DNA from: an uncultured Clostridia bacterium
GTDB lineage: Bacteria > Bacillota > Clostridia > UBA1381
NCBI GenBank assembly: GCA_934454745.1
Contig: CAKSGP010000097.1
Coordinates: forward strand, 1 to 6,118
Reading direction: 5' to 3'
Length of the DNA stretch: 6,118 nucleotides
The translations under genes and the position numbers were made by a program. The notes below the pieces were generated by a model. It worked only from the letters and a program-made list of their open reading frames with translations. It ran no database searches and had not been told where the DNA came from. Of this stretch, positions 4,960 through 6,118 are shown one piece after another (positions within the stretch are counted from its first letter, which is position 1; every line of letters starts with the position of its first letter).

Positions 4960-5805
4960 ATGACTTACGCACAAAAACTCAAGAGAGGCACGTCCCTTTG
5001 CTTCACGCATTCCGCAGAATACGAAGCGCTCAAAACTCTGCATGACGCGGGCATTGACTGCGTTGAATTTTCCTTTAACTTCGATACATACATGAACAAG
5101 ATGAATTTTCCCGAGCGCGCCGAGGAATACGCGGCGGCGGCAAAGGAGATCGGGATCGGGCTCTGGTCGATACATCTGCCTTTCTCGCGGAAGCTTGACA
5201 TATCCTCCGCCGACGACGGGCAGAGGGAGCTGATACTTGACACCAACAAAAAGCTCATAGCCGCCGCAGGGCGTGCGGGCTTCAGGGTTGCGGTGCTTCA
5301 TCCGTCAAGCGAGCCGATTACGGACGAGGACAGACCGTCAAGGCTTGCGCGCAGTCGCGAGGGAATAATCATGCTCCGCGAGGCTGCGGATGCGGCGGGA
5401 ATGGCGCTTGCGGTTGAAAATCTGCCGCGCACCTGTCTTTGCAACCGTTCGGGCGAGATGATCGACCTCATAAAAGGCACGGGGGCTGACATTGTGTTTG
5501 ACACCAACCACTCGCTCATAGAAGAAAATGTTGCTTTTCTGTCCGCGCTTGCCGCGTCGGGCATAAAGATCCGCACACTGCACATTTCCGATTATGATTT
5601 TGTTGACGAGCGTCACCGCCTGCCGGGCGACGGGCTTAACAACTGGGCGGGAATACTTTCGGTGCTTGAGGGAGTCGGCTACGACGGACCGCTCATGTAC
5701 GAGGTGCCGGATATTCCGAAGGAACGCGAGAAGATCTCGGCCGACGGGCTTGTCGCCAACATGAAAGCCCTCGCCGCCGGAGAGCTTTCCCGGTTCTTTT
5801 CTTGA
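4960..5805 (+). CDS. Sugar phosphate isomerase/epimerase-like TIM-barrel protein
   Basis: This 281-residue cytoplasmic protein fits the xylose isomerase-like TIM barrel superfamily (AP endonuclease family 2), whose members isomerise or epimerise sugars and related polyols, usually with a divalent metal. Features seen in order: GIDCVEFSFN (31-40) at an early strand; WSIHLPF (His72); VAVLHPSSEP (His114); LAVENLPR (Glu153); IVFDTNH (Asp181, His184); LHISDYD (His208, Asp211); HRLPGDG (His219-Gly225); and MYEVPD (Glu248). Glu153, Asp181, His208 and Glu248 match the four metal ligands expected in this family. The substrate cannot be told from the sequence. It follows thioredoxin on the same strand after a terminator and a 233-base gap, so it is probably a separate transcript, though no convincing promoter is visible. 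The last codons (RFFS) and stop lie inside a hairpin of repeat element A, suggesting the repeat reshaped the C-terminus. Confidence 0.88.
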   Translation: MTYAQKLKRGTSLCFTHSAEYEALKTLHDAGIDCVEFSFNFDTYMNKMNFPERAEEYAAAAKEIGIGLWSIHLPFSRKLDISSADDGQRELILDTNKKLIAAAGRAGFRVAVLHPSSEPITDEDRPSRLARSREGIIMLREAADAAGMALAVENLPRTCLCNRSGEMIDLIKGTGADIVFDTNHSLIEENVAFLSALAASGIKIRTLHISDYDFVDERHRLPGDGLNNWAGILSVLEGVGYDGPLMYEVPDIPKEREKISADGLVANMKALAAGELSRFFS

Positions 5806-5937
5806 AAGAAAAGAACCAAAAGAAGTTTCAAAAAAATAAATTATTTGGTCTCTGCGTAGCCGGAAAGCTTTTTTAAAAGTTTCTGCGAAAGCTTCGCGCA
5901 ACCTTGTAGGGGGCGGCGCCTTCGACGCCCCGCAAGC
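5792..5937 (+). repeat. Dispersed repeat A, copy 2
   Basis: The element starts with a hairpin, GGTTCTTTTC (5792-5801) against GAAAAGAACC (5808-5817), which contains the isomerase stop codon. It continues with CCAAAAGAAGTTTC, an AT-rich stretch, CCGGAAAG, and the 32-bp core at 5906-5937. The core is 30/32 identical to the reverse complement of 465-496. GGGGCG (5910-5915) and CGCCCC (5926-5931) pair in both copies. Orientation relative to the preceding gene is the same as for copy 1. The first hairpin lacks a T run, so it is not a standard terminator. Confidence 0.7.
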
Positions 5938-5946
5938 GAAAACTTT

Positions 5947-5968
5947 CCCGCTTTTTGAAAAAAGCGGG
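5947..5968. other. Perfect 10-bp hairpin between repeats A and B
   Basis: CCCGCTTTTT (5947-5956) is the exact reverse complement of AAAAAGCGGG (5959-5968) with two bases between. No clear T run follows on either strand, so it is left as a structured element, possibly part of repeat A copy 2. Copy 1 has no counterpart at the matching place. Confidence 0.45.
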
Positions 5969-6002
5969 GCAAAAACTTAAAAAAAGAGTTATAAATTCAG
6001 TT

Positions 6003-6118
6003 TGAGAGCGGCGCAAGCCAAGGAAGTAGGGGAGGCGGGGAAGAAAACACCGATCTTTCCCGCAGGGAAAGTCGCTATTTGGATTGCGCAGCAAGACAAA
6101 TTTATGGCTGCTTTGAGA
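6003..6118 (+). repeat. Dispersed repeat B, copy 2, cut by the window end
   Basis: Positions 6045-6118 match 251-324 at 72/74 bases, with weaker similarity from 6003. The hairpin CTTTCCC-GCA-GGGAAAG lies at 6055-6071. The copy continues beyond the window, so whether it shares the tandem duplication of copy 1 cannot be seen. Confidence 0.75.

Noticed and set aside
210..6118. CRISPR array or integron-like array from the repeats
   Set aside because: The repeats are few, long and widely spaced, with no regular short repeat-spacer pattern and no cas or integrase gene in the window.

Overview
The window looks like a chromosomal stretch from a Gram-positive anaerobe of the class Clostridia, probably a gut Ruminococcaceae/Oscillospiraceae-type organism. 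This is inferred from Sec/lipobox lipoproteins, strong AGGAG ribosome sites, sigma-A-like promoters, mixed base composition and the style of the intergenic repeats. No species is claimed.

Layout: 1-625 has no gene. It holds a 155-bp unit bounded by a perfect 12-bp inverted repeat, a dispersed repeat (B) with an internal ~50-bp duplication, and a second dispersed repeat (A) on the minus strand. Four well-supported minus-strand genes follow between 626 and 3866: a small Ig-like lipoprotein (626-1084), a probable immunity protein (1250-1726) with a possible 33-codon in-frame extension beyond its TGA (1148-1249), a 5'-truncated Rhs-type toxin tip (1732-2799), and a larger PepSY/YcdB-like lipoprotein (2892-3866). 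Positions 3867-4411 hold no convincing gene but do hold a strong minus-strand promoter, a hairpin-rich leader or small RNA ending in a terminator-like stem, and a divergent plus-strand promoter. The plus strand then carries thioredoxin (4412-4726) and a sugar phosphate isomerase/epimerase-like TIM-barrel protein (4960-5805). The window closes with second copies of A and B (5792-6118).

The most notable unit is the minus-strand cassette at about 1250-2805. It starts exactly at the end of an Rhs core (a YCVNNP...VDPDGN signature). It continues through an alanine-rich hydrophobic segment, a Hint self-cleaving domain and a C-terminal toxin resembling the Ntox21 family, and is followed by a translationally linked putative immunity gene. 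No Rhs core precedes it, so it looks like a displaced or orphan toxin-immunity cassette, AT-richer than the thioredoxin and isomerase genes.

The second theme is the repeats. Element A occurs twice, both times just downstream of a gene and in the same orientation as that gene. Both copies share a 32-bp core (30/32 identical) and a hairpin whose sequence differs while its structure is kept. Element B occurs twice as direct copies (72/74 identical over the shared part) that flank nearly the whole window.
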